Assembly (NCBI RefSeq): GCF_029868385.1
Contig: NZ_JARWNX010000062.1
Coordinates: forward strand, 248,001 to 312,000
Direction: 5' to 3'
DNA from: Nocardia cyriacigeorgica
Lineage (GTDB): Bacteria > Actinomycetota > Actinomycetes > Mycobacteriales > Mycobacteriaceae
Length of the DNA: 64,000 nucleotides
Program-made: the position numbers and the translations under genes
Notes under the pieces: generated by a model
The model's input: the letters and a program-made list of their open reading frames with translations, nothing else
What the model was told of the DNA's origin: nothing
The model's database searches: none
Shown: positions 15,628 through 24,315 of the stretch, piece by piece
Layout of the letters: every line of letters starts with the position of its first letter
Numbering within the stretch: the first letter of the stretch is position 1

Positions 15628-17241
15628 CTACAGCCCCGAATTGGCGATCAGCAGCCGCCCGTTCTCCGCGGCCACCTGAATCCACCGGTTCTCGGTGGAG
15701 GTCGAACCGTCCTTCAGGGTATAGGTCATGGACACAGTCGCCCCGGTGTCACCATTGGGTGTGACGCTGTGCACGGTCAGGGCGCTGATACCGGACCAGA
15801 ACTGGATGTAATCGCTGTAGCCGGTCTGCACCTGGTACGCGGGCGCCAGCTGGTACCACGCACCGGCGGCATTGCCCGGCAGCATGCCGTAATAGCCGCT
15901 CACGAACTGGGCAACCTGGTCAGGGGTCGGCGGTCCGACACTGGTCGGCGCGGCGGAGGTGGTCGAGGCGGTCGTCGAGCTGGAGATCGTCGAACTGGCG
16001 GCGGTGGATGTGGCGGTGGGGGCCTCGTCATCGCCGGACTCCCCCGCGCCCGCATCGCCGGGGCCGAGCGGGTCGACCGAGGGCTGCGCCGTCGTCACCG
16101 ACGGTGATCCGACACCGGCCGCCGAGGGTTCACCGCCTCCGTTCATCGCGGCGGCGATCAGACCCGCCAGGACGAGGACACCGACCGCCGTGGCGGCCAC
16201 GATCGCGACCATGCGGCCGCGACCGGCACTGCCCGCGGCGGCGGGCATCGGCGCACCGGGGGCGGTACCGGTGGCGGGATTCATGGCCGGGCGGGGCGTG
16301 GGTCCGAGGGGAACGGCAGGCGGGCGCGGCACGGCGCGCGTGGCCTCGGCCGAGATGTCGGCTGCTTCGGGCGAGGGCTGCGGCAGGATCTTCGTCGCGG
16401 CGGGGGCGCCCATCCGTGGGCTACGGCCCGCCGCAACGTCTTCCAACGCGCGCCTGGCCTCGTGCATGGTCGGGCGTTCCTCGACGGTGGCCGACAGCAA
16501 CCGCATCAGCACCGGACCGAGATCGCCCGCCTTCGACGGCGGACGCACCTGGCCGCGCGCCACCGCATGCAGGACGGCCAGCGGATTGTCGCCCTCGCCG
16601 AAGGGCGGACTGCCCTGCACCGCCGCATACAGCGTCGAGCCGAGTGCGAACACATCCGAGGCGGGTTCGGGATTCTCACCGCGCGCCACCTCGGGCGCGA
16701 GATAGGCGGGTGTGCCCGCGAGGAAGCCGGTGGCGGTGACGGTGACATCGCCGACGGCGCGGGAGATCCCGAAATCGGTGATCTTGACCGTGCCGTCGTC
16801 GGCGACGAGCAGATTGGCGGGTTTCACATCGCGGTGCACGATCCCGGCGTCGTGCGCGGCGGCCAGCGCGGCGGCGGCCTGCGCGCCGATCTTCGCGACC
16901 TCCGTCGATGGCAGGGTGCGCCCGCCGGACAGTTTCGCGGCCAGGCTCGGCGCGTCCATGTATTCCATGATCAGCCAGGGCTGACCGTCTTCCTCGACGA
17001 CGTCGAAGACGGTGATCGCATGGGGATGATGCAGCCTGGCCGCGATCCGGCCTTCACGTTTGGCGCGCAGTTTGGCCTCGAGTGCGGCCTCAGGGGTGAG
17101 GCCGGGGCCGAGCAGCACCTGTTTGATGGCGACGGTGCGCTGCAATCGGACGTCGGTGGCTCGCCACACCACCCCCATGGCGCCGGTACCGATCGGATCC
17201 GTGAGCCGATACCGTCCAGCGATCAACCGATCCGCCGTCAT
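15628..17241 (-). CDS. Membrane Ser/Thr protein kinase (PknB-type) with extracellular domain
   Basis: 537 residues. The kinase domain spans about residues 9-265: Gly loop IGTGAMGVVW, Lys in VAIKQV, catalytic loop HRDVKPANLL, DFGISR and APE-like YLAPEVA. A proline-rich juxtamembrane linker leads to one membrane helix at about residue 345 (MVAIVAATAVGVLVLAGL). A Ser/Thr-rich spacer and a roughly 100-residue extracellular domain follow, the latter looking like an NTF2/SnoaL-type or similar sensor fold. ATG 17241 has AGGAGG nine bases upstream, so the 14-codon extension to 17283 is rejected. It lies between metH and the HAD phosphatase; its signal and targets are unknown. Confidence 0.92.
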   Translation of the reverse strand: MTADRLIAGRYRLTDPIGTGAMGVVWRATDVRLQRTVAIKQVLLGPGLTPEAALEAKLRAKREGRIAARLHHPHAITVFDVVEEDGQPWLIMEYMDAPSLAAKLSGGRTLPSTEVAKIGAQAAAALAAAHDAGIVHRDVKPANLLVADDGTVKITDFGISRAVGDVTVTATGFLAGTPAYLAPEVARGENPEPASDVFALGSTLYAAVQGSPPFGEGDNPLAVLHAVARGQVRPPSKAGDLGPVLMRLLSATVEERPTMHEARRALEDVAAGRSPRMGAPAATKILPQPSPEAADISAEATRAVPRPPAVPLGPTPRPAMNPATGTAPGAPMPAAAGSAGRGRMVAIVAATAVGVLVLAGLIAAAMNGGGEPSAAGVGSPSVTTAQPSVDPLGPGDAGAGESGDDEAPTATSTAASSTISSSTTASTTSAAPTSVGPPTPDQVAQFVSGYYGMLPGNAAGAWYQLAPAYQVQTGYSDYIQFWSGISALTVHSVTPNGDTGATVSMTYTLKDGSTSTENRWIQVAAENGRLLIANSGL

Positions 17242-17707
17242 GAGGTTGTGCCCCTCCTGCTTTCCCGCCGAGTCCTCGTGCATTCCGCGCGGTCCAGGTG
17301 GGCCCTGGAGTTCCTACACGCCGAATGTGTGTGCACCGGTGAGCCACAGGATGAAACGCATCCGCCGACTGCCCCGGATGCAGTTGCCACCCTCCGACAA
17401 TGGCATAAGCGTCCGACAGGTTCCAGCAGCGCCGCTGGTTCGGGCGGCGTCCTCGGTGCGGCGGACGGGTGTCGCGGCGTTCTCACGCCGAACCGGCACC
17501 GCGATGAGCCCGAACTCGGCTCGACCGATTCGGAAACGGCCTGGTCATCGCGGTGCGCGAATCCCGGCAGCCACATTTACCCCATCGGCCGACAATTATC
17601 CGTGAGAACCGTCACAGCTTGGCACTTCGGTGCCACCGGCCCGAGTTCCGCACCGAAGCATCCGACGTCCGGCCGCTGCGGGGTGGACGCCACGTCCGCA
17701 CGGAGGT
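17242..17707. other. Gene-free interval
   Basis: 466 bases between the kinase start and the metH terminator. Short open frames exist on both strands but none has a ribosome binding site with convincing codon bias. The kinase promoter must lie at its left end. Nothing else was recognised. Confidence 0.5.
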
Positions 17708-17733
17708 GGCACCCGGAATCTCGTCCGGGTGCC
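17708..17733 (-). terminator. Terminator of metH
   Basis: Perfect 10-bp inverted repeat (GGCACCCGGA, 6-base loop, TCCGGGTGCC), 5 bases past the metH stop codon; no U-tract. Confidence 0.75.
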
Positions 17734-17738
17734 CGCGC

Positions 17739-20700
17739 TCAGGCGTTGAAGTACTTCGCCTCCGGGTGCAGCAGCACGAACGCGTCGGTGGACTGTTCGG
17801 GATGCAGTTGCAGTTCTTCCGACAGCGTCACGCCGATCCGGCCCGCCTCGAGCAGATCGACGAGCTTGGCGCGGTCTTCGAGATCGGGGCAGGCGCCGTA
17901 ACCGAACGAGTAACGGGCGCCGCGATAGCCGAGCTTGAAGTAGTCCTGGACGTCGTCCGGATCGGAGTCGGCGACCGCATGTCCCTCCAGCACCAATTCC
18001 TCACGCACTCGGCGATGCCAGTATTCGGCGAGCGCCTCGGTGAGCTGGACACCGATGCCGTGGACTTCCAGATAATCGCGATAGTTGTCGGCGGCGAACA
18101 GCTCATTGGCGAAATCCGCGATCGGCTGACCCATGGTGACCAGCTGGAACGGCAGCACATCCACCTGACCGGTCTCCACGGCGCGTGCACGGGAGCGGAT
18201 GAAATCGGCGATGCACAGGAAACGGTCGCGCTGCTGACGCGGGAAAGTGAACCGATACCGTTGCGGTGCAGCGGGATCGGGTTCGGTCAGCACGATTACG
18301 TCATCGCCTTCGGAGATCGCCGGGAAATACCCGTACACGACCGCCGCATGCTGCAAGACGCCCTCGGTGGACAGCCGATCCAACCATGCGCGCAGCCGCG
18401 GACGGCCCTCCGATTCGACCAGCTCCTCATAGCTGGGCCCCTCGCCGCCGCGCTGCCCGCGCAGACCCCACTGGCCGAGGAACAGCGCCCGCTCATCGAG
18501 CAGCCCCGAGTATTCGTGCAGTGCCAGACCTTTGACCACGCGGGTGCCCCAGAACGGGGGGGTCGGCACCGGCAGATCCGCGGCCACATCCGAACGTTGC
18601 GGCACCACGACCGGCGCTTCGGCGGCCTTGCGTTCGGCGGCGATCCGCTTGGAGCGGTCGTGGCGGGCCTTGCGTTCGGCGGCCCGTTCCCGCTCGGCGA
18701 TGGCCTCGGGGCTGTCCGGATCGGGGCCGCCGCCGCGTTTGCGGGACATGATGTCGTCCATCAGGCGCAGACCCTCGAAGGCGTCGCGCGCGTAGTGCAC
18801 ATCGCCCTCGTAGACGTCGGTGAGGTCGTTCTCCACATAGGAGCGGGTCAGCGCCGCGCCGCCGAGCAGCACCGGGAACTGCTCGGCCATGCCCTTGGCG
18901 TTGATCTCCTCGAGGTTCTCCTTCATCACCACCGTCGACTTCACCAGCAGCCCGGACATGCCGATGACGTCGGCCTTCTTGTCCACCGCGGCGTCCATGA
19001 TGGTCGAAATCGGTTGTTTGATACCGAGATTGACCACTTCGTAGCCGTTGTTGGACAGGATGATGTCGACCAGGTTCTTACCGATGTCGTGCACATCGCC
19101 CTTGACGGTGGCCAGCACGATCCGGCCCTTACCGGAATCGTCGGTGGCCTCCATATGCGGTTCCAGATAGGCGACGGCGGTCTTCATCACCTCGGCCGAT
19201 TGCAGGACGAACGGCAACTGCATCTGACCGGACCCGAACAGCTCGCCCACGGTCTTCATCCCCGCCAGCAGCGTCTCGTTGATGATCCGCAGCGGCGGCA
19301 CCTCCTGCATGGCCGCGTCCAGGTCGGCTTCCATCCCGGCCTTCTCACCGTCGACGATGCGCCGTTCCAGCCGTTCGAACAGCGGCAACGCGGCCAGTTC
19401 CTCGGCGCGGGAGGCCTTCGACGACGAGGCCGACACGCCTTCGAACAGCTGCATCAGCTTCTGGAGCGGGTCGTAGCCCTCGCGGCGCCGGTCGTAGACC
19501 AGATCCAGCGCCGTCTCGCGCTGTTCCTCCGGGATCCGCGCGATCGGCAAGATCTTGGAGGCGTGCACGATGGCGCTGTCGAGCCCGGCCTGCACGCATT
19601 CGTGCATGAACACCGAGTTCAACACCTGCCGGGCGGCCGGGTTCAGACCGAACGAGATATTGGACAGGCCGAGGGTGGTCTGCACATCGGGGTGGCGGCG
19701 CTTGAGTTCGCGGATCGCCTCGATGGTCTCCAGACCGTCGCGCCGCGATTCCTCCTGACCGGTGCCGAGGGTGAAGGTCAAGGTGTCGACGATGATGTCG
19801 GATTCGGCCAGCCCCCAGGTGCCGGTGATATCGGCGATCAGGCGTTCGGCGATGGCGACCTTGGTCTCGGCCGTGCGGGCCTGGCCCTCCTCATCGATGG
19901 TCAGCGCGACCACCGCCGCGCCGTGCTCGGCGACCAGCCGCATGATCTGCTGATACCGCGAATCGGGGCCGTCGCCGTCCTCGTAGTTCACCGAGTTGAC
20001 CGCGCATCGTCCGCCCAGATGCTCGAGCCCGGCCTGGAGGACCGGCGGCTCGGTGGAGTCGAGCATGATCGGCAAGGTCGACGCCGTCGCCAACCGGCTG
20101 GCCAGCTCGCTCATATCGGCGGTGCCGTCGCGGCCGACGTAGTCGATGCACAGGTCGAGCATGTGCGCGCCGTCGCGGGTCTGGTCCTTGGCGATATCGA
20201 GGCATTTCTGCCAGTCACCGGCCAGCATGGCCTCACGGAACGCCTTGGAACCGTTGGCATTGGTCCGCTCGCCGATCATCATGACGCTGGCGTCCTGCTC
20301 GAACGGCACCGCCGTGTACATGCTCGACACCGCTGGCTCGTGCACGGGGGTGCGGCGCGCCGTGATCGGCGGCAAGCTCGGCTCGATCTCGCGCACCGCC
20401 TCGGTCACCTGGCGGATGTGCTCGGGCGTCGTGCCACAGCAGCCGCCCACCAACGCCAGGCCGAATTCGGAGACGAACCCCGACAGCGCCACCGCCAGTT
20501 CCTCGGGCGTGAGCGGATACTCCGCGCCCTTGGCCCCGAGCACCGGCAGACCCGCGTTCGGCATCACCGACACCGGGATGCGGGCGTGCCGCGACAGATG
20601 CCGCAGATGTTCGCTCATCTCGTCCGGGCCGGTCGCGCAGTTCAGGCCGATCATGTCGATGCCCAGCGGTTCGAGCGCTGTCAAGGCCGCACCGATCTCG

Positions 20701-21335
20701 CTGCCGACCAGCATGGTGCCGGTGGTCTCGACGGTGACGTGGGTGATGATCGGAATCCGACGTCCCGCCCGCTCCATGGCGCGCCTGCTGCCGGTGACCG
20801 CGGCCTTTACCTGGAGCAGGTCCTGGCAGGTCTCGACCAGGATGGCGTCGGCGCCGCCGTCGAGCATGCCGAGGGCGGCCTCGGTGTAGGCATCGCGCAG
20901 CGCCTCGTAGGGTGCGTGGCCCAGCGTCGGCAGCTTCGTGCCCGGCCCCATCGACCCGAGGACGAACCGGGCCGAGCCGTCCGCACCGGGACCCATCTCG
21001 TCGGCGACGTCCCTGGCCAGCCGGGTGCCCTTCTCCGAGAGGTCCCGGATCCGGTCGGCGATGTCGTAATCGGCGAGGTTGGGCAGATTGCAGCCGAAGG
21101 TGTTGGTTTCCACCGCGTCGGCCCCGGCCTCGAAGTAGGCGCGGTGGATGGCGCGCAGCACGTCCGGGCGGGTGTCGTTGAGGATTTCGTTGCAGCCTTC
21201 GAGGCCGCGGAAATCGTCAAGGGTGAGATCGGCGGCCTGCAACATCGTGCCCATCGCACCGTCGCCGATGACGACACGGCGCGCGAGCGTGTCGAGAAGC
21301 GTGGTATCGAAGGCGGTGGAGCTGGACGCAGACAT
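17739..21335 (-). CDS. metH: Cobalamin-dependent methionine synthase MetH
   Basis: 1198 residues, full length for the family. The order is a homocysteine-binding barrel with zinc cysteines (NTFGCN near residue 80, GGCCGTTPEHI near 305), a pterin-binding barrel, a cobalamin-binding module with DVHDIGKNL and MSGLLVKST, and the C-terminal SAM-dependent reactivation domain. A charged Arg/Ala-rich linker before the last domain is longer than in E. coli. The enzyme methylates homocysteine with 5-methyl-THF. It has its own terminator and is divergent from the PAC2 gene. No cobalamin riboswitch was recognised upstream. Confidence 0.97.
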   Translation of the reverse strand: MSASSSTAFDTTLLDTLARRVVIGDGAMGTMLQAADLTLDDFRGLEGCNEILNDTRPDVLRAIHRAYFEAGADAVETNTFGCNLPNLADYDIADRIRDLSEKGTRLARDVADEMGPGADGSARFVLGSMGPGTKLPTLGHAPYEALRDAYTEAALGMLDGGADAILVETCQDLLQVKAAVTGSRRAMERAGRRIPIITHVTVETTGTMLVGSEIGAALTALEPLGIDMIGLNCATGPDEMSEHLRHLSRHARIPVSVMPNAGLPVLGAKGAEYPLTPEELAVALSGFVSEFGLALVGGCCGTTPEHIRQVTEAVREIEPSLPPITARRTPVHEPAVSSMYTAVPFEQDASVMMIGERTNANGSKAFREAMLAGDWQKCLDIAKDQTRDGAHMLDLCIDYVGRDGTADMSELASRLATASTLPIMLDSTEPPVLQAGLEHLGGRCAVNSVNYEDGDGPDSRYQQIMRLVAEHGAAVVALTIDEEGQARTAETKVAIAERLIADITGTWGLAESDIIVDTLTFTLGTGQEESRRDGLETIEAIRELKRRHPDVQTTLGLSNISFGLNPAARQVLNSVFMHECVQAGLDSAIVHASKILPIARIPEEQRETALDLVYDRRREGYDPLQKLMQLFEGVSASSSKASRAEELAALPLFERLERRIVDGEKAGMEADLDAAMQEVPPLRIINETLLAGMKTVGELFGSGQMQLPFVLQSAEVMKTAVAYLEPHMEATDDSGKGRIVLATVKGDVHDIGKNLVDIILSNNGYEVVNLGIKQPISTIMDAAVDKKADVIGMSGLLVKSTVVMKENLEEINAKGMAEQFPVLLGGAALTRSYVENDLTDVYEGDVHYARDAFEGLRLMDDIMSRKRGGGPDPDSPEAIAERERAAERKARHDRSKRIAAERKAAEAPVVVPQRSDVAADLPVPTPPFWGTRVVKGLALHEYSGLLDERALFLGQWGLRGQRGGEGPSYEELVESEGRPRLRAWLDRLSTEGVLQHAAVVYGYFPAISEGDDVIVLTEPDPAAPQRYRFTFPRQQRDRFLCIADFIRSRARAVETGQVDVLPFQLVTMGQPIADFANELFAADNYRDYLEVHGIGVQLTEALAEYWHRRVREELVLEGHAVADSDPDDVQDYFKLGYRGARYSFGYGACPDLEDRAKLVDLLEAGRIGVTLSEELQLHPEQSTDAFVLLHPEAKYFNA

Positions 21336-21513
21336 GCACCCAGGGTAGTGGGCGCGTACGACGTATCTTTCCGGTACGCCTCATCACCGTGCGCCCGGCC
21401 ACAGCGCGAGCGTCACGCCGGGCGTGACGAGCAACGGCGTGACGGCCCGACACGCACCGGCGAATACCGCGTCGCGGACGCGGCGAATCGGCTCTGGTCG
21501 TAGGCTGGCTCGG

Positions 21514-22407
21514 GTGAACTCGAGTGAATCTCCGGCCTCGCCCGGCCCGGAACTGCCGCCGTTGCGGAATCCGGTGCTCGTCGCCGCCTTCGAGGGCTGG
21601 AACGATGCGGGCGACGCTGCCAGCGGCGCGGTCGAACATCTCGAACTGATCTGGGATGCCAGACCGCTGGCCGAACTCGATTCCGAGGACTATTACGACT
21701 ACCAGGTCAATCGGCCGATGGTGCGTCAGGTGGATGGGGTGACCAGGGAGATCGTCTGGCCCGCCACGGTGCTGACAGTGTGCTCACCGCCGGGCAGTGA
21801 TCGCGATGTGGTGTTGCTGCGCGGGATCGAACCCAATATGCGCTGGCGCCGGTTCTGTGCGGATCTGCTGGAACTCATCGACCAGCTCGAGGTGCAGACC
21901 GTGGTGATCCTCGGCGCGTTGCTGGCCGATACCCCGCACACCCGTCCGGTGCCGGTGACCGGCTCCGCCTACAACAAGGAGGCGGCCGAGCGGTTCAGTC
22001 TCGAACAGACCCGCTACGAGGGCCCCACCGGTATCACCGGCGTCTTACAGGATCAGTGTGTGAAGGCGGGCGTGCCAGCGGTGTCGTTCTGGGCGGCGGT
22101 TCCGCATTACGTGTCGCAGCCGCCCAATCCCAAGGCCACGATCGCGCTGCTGCACCGGGTCGAGGACGTCCTCGATATCGAGGTGCCGCTGCGGGAGCTG
22201 CCCGCGCAGGCCGAGGAGTGGGAGTCGACGGTCAACGAGATGACGGTCAACGACGAGGAGATCAGCGACTACGTGCGCTCCCTCGAGGAGCGTGGTGACG
22301 CCGCGAGCGATCTCAACGAGACCATGGCCAAGATCGATGGCGATGCCATCGCCGCGGAGTTCGAGAAGTATCTGCGCCGACGCGGGCCCGGTGGCTTCGG
22401 CCGCTGA
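21514..22407 (+). CDS. PAC2 family protein (Rv2125-like)
   Basis: 297 residues from GTG 21514. PAC2-family features are RNPVLVAAFEGWNDAGDAAS at the N-terminus, a glycine-rich central region (VVILGALLADTPHTRPVPVTG) and a negatively charged helical C-terminus. PAC2 is related to proteasome-assembly chaperone 2 of eukaryotes, but the actinobacterial members are orphan enzymes or chaperones. The gene sits divergent to metH as Rv2125 does to Rv2124c. A TAGGCT hexamer 7 bases before the GTG suggests a leaderless mRNA. Confidence 0.9.
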   Translation: MNSSESPASPGPELPPLRNPVLVAAFEGWNDAGDAASGAVEHLELIWDARPLAELDSEDYYDYQVNRPMVRQVDGVTREIVWPATVLTVCSPPGSDRDVVLLRGIEPNMRWRRFCADLLELIDQLEVQTVVILGALLADTPHTRPVPVTGSAYNKEAAERFSLEQTRYEGPTGITGVLQDQCVKAGVPAVSFWAAVPHYVSQPPNPKATIALLHRVEDVLDIEVPLRELPAQAEEWESTVNEMTVNDEEISDYVRSLEERGDAASDLNETMAKIDGDAIAAEFEKYLRRRGPGGFGR

Positions 22408-22476
22408 TCGCGGCCCCGCTACCACGGGCGGTCCACCGCGACAATCGATTTCGGGGTGGGCGCGCCGGGCGGGGGC

Positions 22477-22782
22477 TCAGGTGTGCAGCGTCCAGACCTT
22501 GGCCTCCGCATCGCTGGCCAGCTTCGCGAGCAGCATGTCCCGCGGAATCGTCTGACCGGCAAGGTGATCGAGCGATGGCACCACCACGTGGTGGGCGTCG
22601 GCTCGTTTCAGTTCCTGGGTGAGTTCGGCGAACGCCGTGCCGTCACCCGCGGTCGATTCATGGAATGTCGCGGCGAAGCAGAGCCCCGCGGCGCGAGCGA
22701 GGCCGCGTAGCGCGGCTTCCAGCTCGTCGCCGTGGCCCTCGGCGAGATCGTCACGCAGATATCCATAGATCAACGCTTCCAC
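22477..22782 (-). CDS. Small resolvase-domain-like protein
   Basis: 101 residues from GTG 22782, with AGGAGG five bases upstream. The sequence (EALIYGYLRDDLAEGHGDELEAAL ... HHVVVPSLDHLAG) resembles the N-terminal catalytic fold of serine recombinases. It lacks an evident catalytic Ser in the usual place and has no DNA-binding domain, so it is unlikely to recombine DNA. Similar small proteins occur beside regulators in actinobacteria. It is divergent from an XRE regulator across an inverted repeat. Its leader carries two tandem hairpins (22794-22861). Confidence 0.6.
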   Translation of the reverse strand: MEALIYGYLRDDLAEGHGDELEAALRGLARAAGLCFAATFHESTAGDGTAFAELTQELKRADAHHVVVPSLDHLAGQTIPRDMLLAKLASDAEAKVWTLHT

Positions 22783-22793
22783 CCGTACCTCCT

Positions 22794-22861
22794 GGATCTT
22801 CCCCCGCCGTGACGGGGAGCAGTGCGCCTCCGGGATCTCTCCCCGCGGATGCGGGGGTGTT
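22794..22861 (-). repeat. Two tandem hairpin units, CRISPR-repeat-like
   Basis: Two copies of a unit of about 29 bases start 39 bases apart (GGATCT at 22794 and 22833). Each has a C-run/G-run hairpin (CCCCGC ... GCGGGG type). Read leftward, each is followed by a GATCC-N-GGAGG element, and the second of these is the ribosome binding site of the gene at 22782. The first unit resembles actinobacterial type I-E CRISPR repeats, including the terminal GAGCAG. The spacing is too short for an array and no cas gene is near. Confidence 0.45.
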
Positions 22862-22921
22862 GCGCTGGGCCGGACCAACATCGGCCCATCTAGAGCATGT
22901 CCGATCTTCTGCGGCGAAAGC

Positions 22922-22943
22922 AGATGTCAACCCAGTGACATCT
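22922..22943. promoter_or_regulatory. Operator-like inverted repeat before the XRE gene
   Basis: AGATGTCA and TGACATCT, a perfect 8-6-8 inverted repeat, in the divergent region between the small resolvase-like gene and the XRE regulator (start 22993). Likely binding site of the XRE protein or another dimeric regulator. Confidence 0.6.
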
Positions 22944-22992
22944 AGGTGCCCTATCCGGTGCACCGAAAGTTAACTGGTGCGATACTACAGAC

Positions 22993-24225
22993 GTGGCCGC
23001 TGCTGACGATCGACCCGTCTGGGCTGTCCGGATGCGCTCGGAGCGCGACGCGAGAGGGTGGTCACAAGCAGACGCCGTCCGCGCGATGCGCGCCAAGTCA
23101 TCCCACAACCTGCCGACAGACAGTACCTTGCTGCGTAATTGGCGGCGGTGGGAATCGGGCGAGTCCCGACCCGACGAGTTCTACGCCCCCATCATCGCCG
23201 CCGCCTTCGACACCGTCACCGCGGCGTTCTTTCCGAAGTCGCGACCCAATCGCGATGACGAACTGCTGGCCGCGACCGGTATGGACACACTGGAATTCAT
23301 CGGCCGCCTTCGCATGTCGGACGTTTCCCCGGCCACGCTTGAGGCCATCAGGATCACCGCCGAGCGGCTGTGTTGTGAATACCCCTATACGGATCCGCAC
23401 GAGTTGCACGTCGAGGGCACCAACTGGTTGCGCCGGATCACCTCGCTGCTCGACGGCAGGCTCACCCTGTCGCAGCACCGTGAGGTGCTGGAACTGGCGG
23501 GGTGGGTGGCGTTGCTGGTGGGCTGTGTCGACTACGACCTCGGCCGCCGCACCACCGCCGAGGCCACCCGCCGCGCGGCCCGTTCACTCGGCCACGAGGC
23601 CGATAATCCCGAAATCGTCGGCTGGAGTGCGGAAATGGCGGCCTGGTTCGCCCTGACGCAGGGCAATTATCGCGGCGCCATCGAGGCGGCGGATCCGGAC
23701 CTCACGGGCTGCGGTTCGTTCGGGGTGGGTGTGCAGCTGGCCGCGCAGCGGGCCAAGGCATGGGCCAGGATCGGTGATCGCCGGGAAGTGGACGCGGCAT
23801 TGTCTGCGGGACGGGCCATTCTGGAGCGGCTCGACCATCCGGTCGATCTCGATAATCATTTCGTGGTGGATCCGCAGAAGTTCGACTTCTACGCGATGGA
23901 TTGCTGCCGGGTCGCCGGTGAGGACAAACTGGCCGAAACCTATGCCAGGCAGGTCATCGAGGACGCCACCCGCCCCGATGGTTCGCTGCGCAATCCGATG
24001 CGGGTGTCGGAGGCGCATCTGACCCTCGCGGTGGTGGCGGTGCGGCAGCGCGATCTGGAACTGGCCGTCCATGAGGGCGTGCGCGCCTTCTCCGGGAAAC
24101 GGCGCTCGCTGCCCTCGCTGATGTGGATCGCCGGTGAGGTCGCCCGCGAGATCATCGAACGTTTCCCCGGCGATCCGCGCACCCGCACCTACCTCGATCA
24201 GCTGCGCGCGCTGTCGCCCGAGTGA
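22993..24225 (+). CDS. XRE-family regulator with helical-repeat sensor domain
   Basis: 410 residues. An N-terminal helix-turn-helix (WAVRMRSERDARGWSQADAV ... NWRRWESGESRP) occupies about residues 8-65. The rest is all-helical with TPR-like character (AWFALTQGNYRGAIEAA, AKAWARIGDRREVDAAL), as in large actinobacterial XRE regulators. GTG 22993 follows closely after GATACT, so the mRNA may be leaderless. Targets are unknown. The Wadjet-like operon starts 90 bases downstream on the same strand, but a separate promoter there is possible. Confidence 0.85.
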   Translation: MAAADDRPVWAVRMRSERDARGWSQADAVRAMRAKSSHNLPTDSTLLRNWRRWESGESRPDEFYAPIIAAAFDTVTAAFFPKSRPNRDDELLAATGMDTLEFIGRLRMSDVSPATLEAIRITAERLCCEYPYTDPHELHVEGTNWLRRITSLLDGRLTLSQHREVLELAGWVALLVGCVDYDLGRRTTAEATRRAARSLGHEADNPEIVGWSAEMAAWFALTQGNYRGAIEAADPDLTGCGSFGVGVQLAAQRAKAWARIGDRREVDAALSAGRAILERLDHPVDLDNHFVVDPQKFDFYAMDCCRVAGEDKLAETYARQVIEDATRPDGSLRNPMRVSEAHLTLAVVAVRQRDLELAVHEGVRAFSGKRRSLPSLMWIAGEVAREIIERFPGDPRTRTYLDQLRALSPE

Positions 24226-24279
24226 GCCGGGCGAACGCGGGCATACCGGACGCGGCCACGCCGAACGGGGGTTCATCGT

Positions 24280-24295
24280 GCCGGTAGCGACCGGC
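24280..24295. promoter_or_regulatory. Inverted repeat before the Wadjet-like operon
   Basis: GCCGGT-AGCG-ACCGGC, a perfect 6-4-6 inverted repeat 20 bases before the JetA start. It could be an operator or a short terminator of the XRE gene. Confidence 0.35.
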
Positions 24296-24315
24296 CCGCT
24301 ATTACCCTGTTCCCG

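Noticed and set aside
17314..17499. 61-codon minus-strand frame ending MRFILWLTGAHTFGV
   Set aside because: No ribosome binding site and no coding bias.
17553..21503. A 1316-codon open frame on the plus strand opposite metH
   Set aside because: High-GC shadow: metH has full family motifs on the minus strand, and this frame has no recognisable domain. Other very long antisense frames (for example 8358-10964, 27156-30791, 49362-52691) were rejected for the same reason.
21336..21513. Cobalamin riboswitch upstream of metH
   Set aside because: No B12-box-like sequence or matching helices could be recognised in the short divergent region.
22794..22861. A CRISPR array
   Set aside because: Only two units, 39 bases apart, no constant spacer length and no cas genes. 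Kept as a hairpin repeat only.
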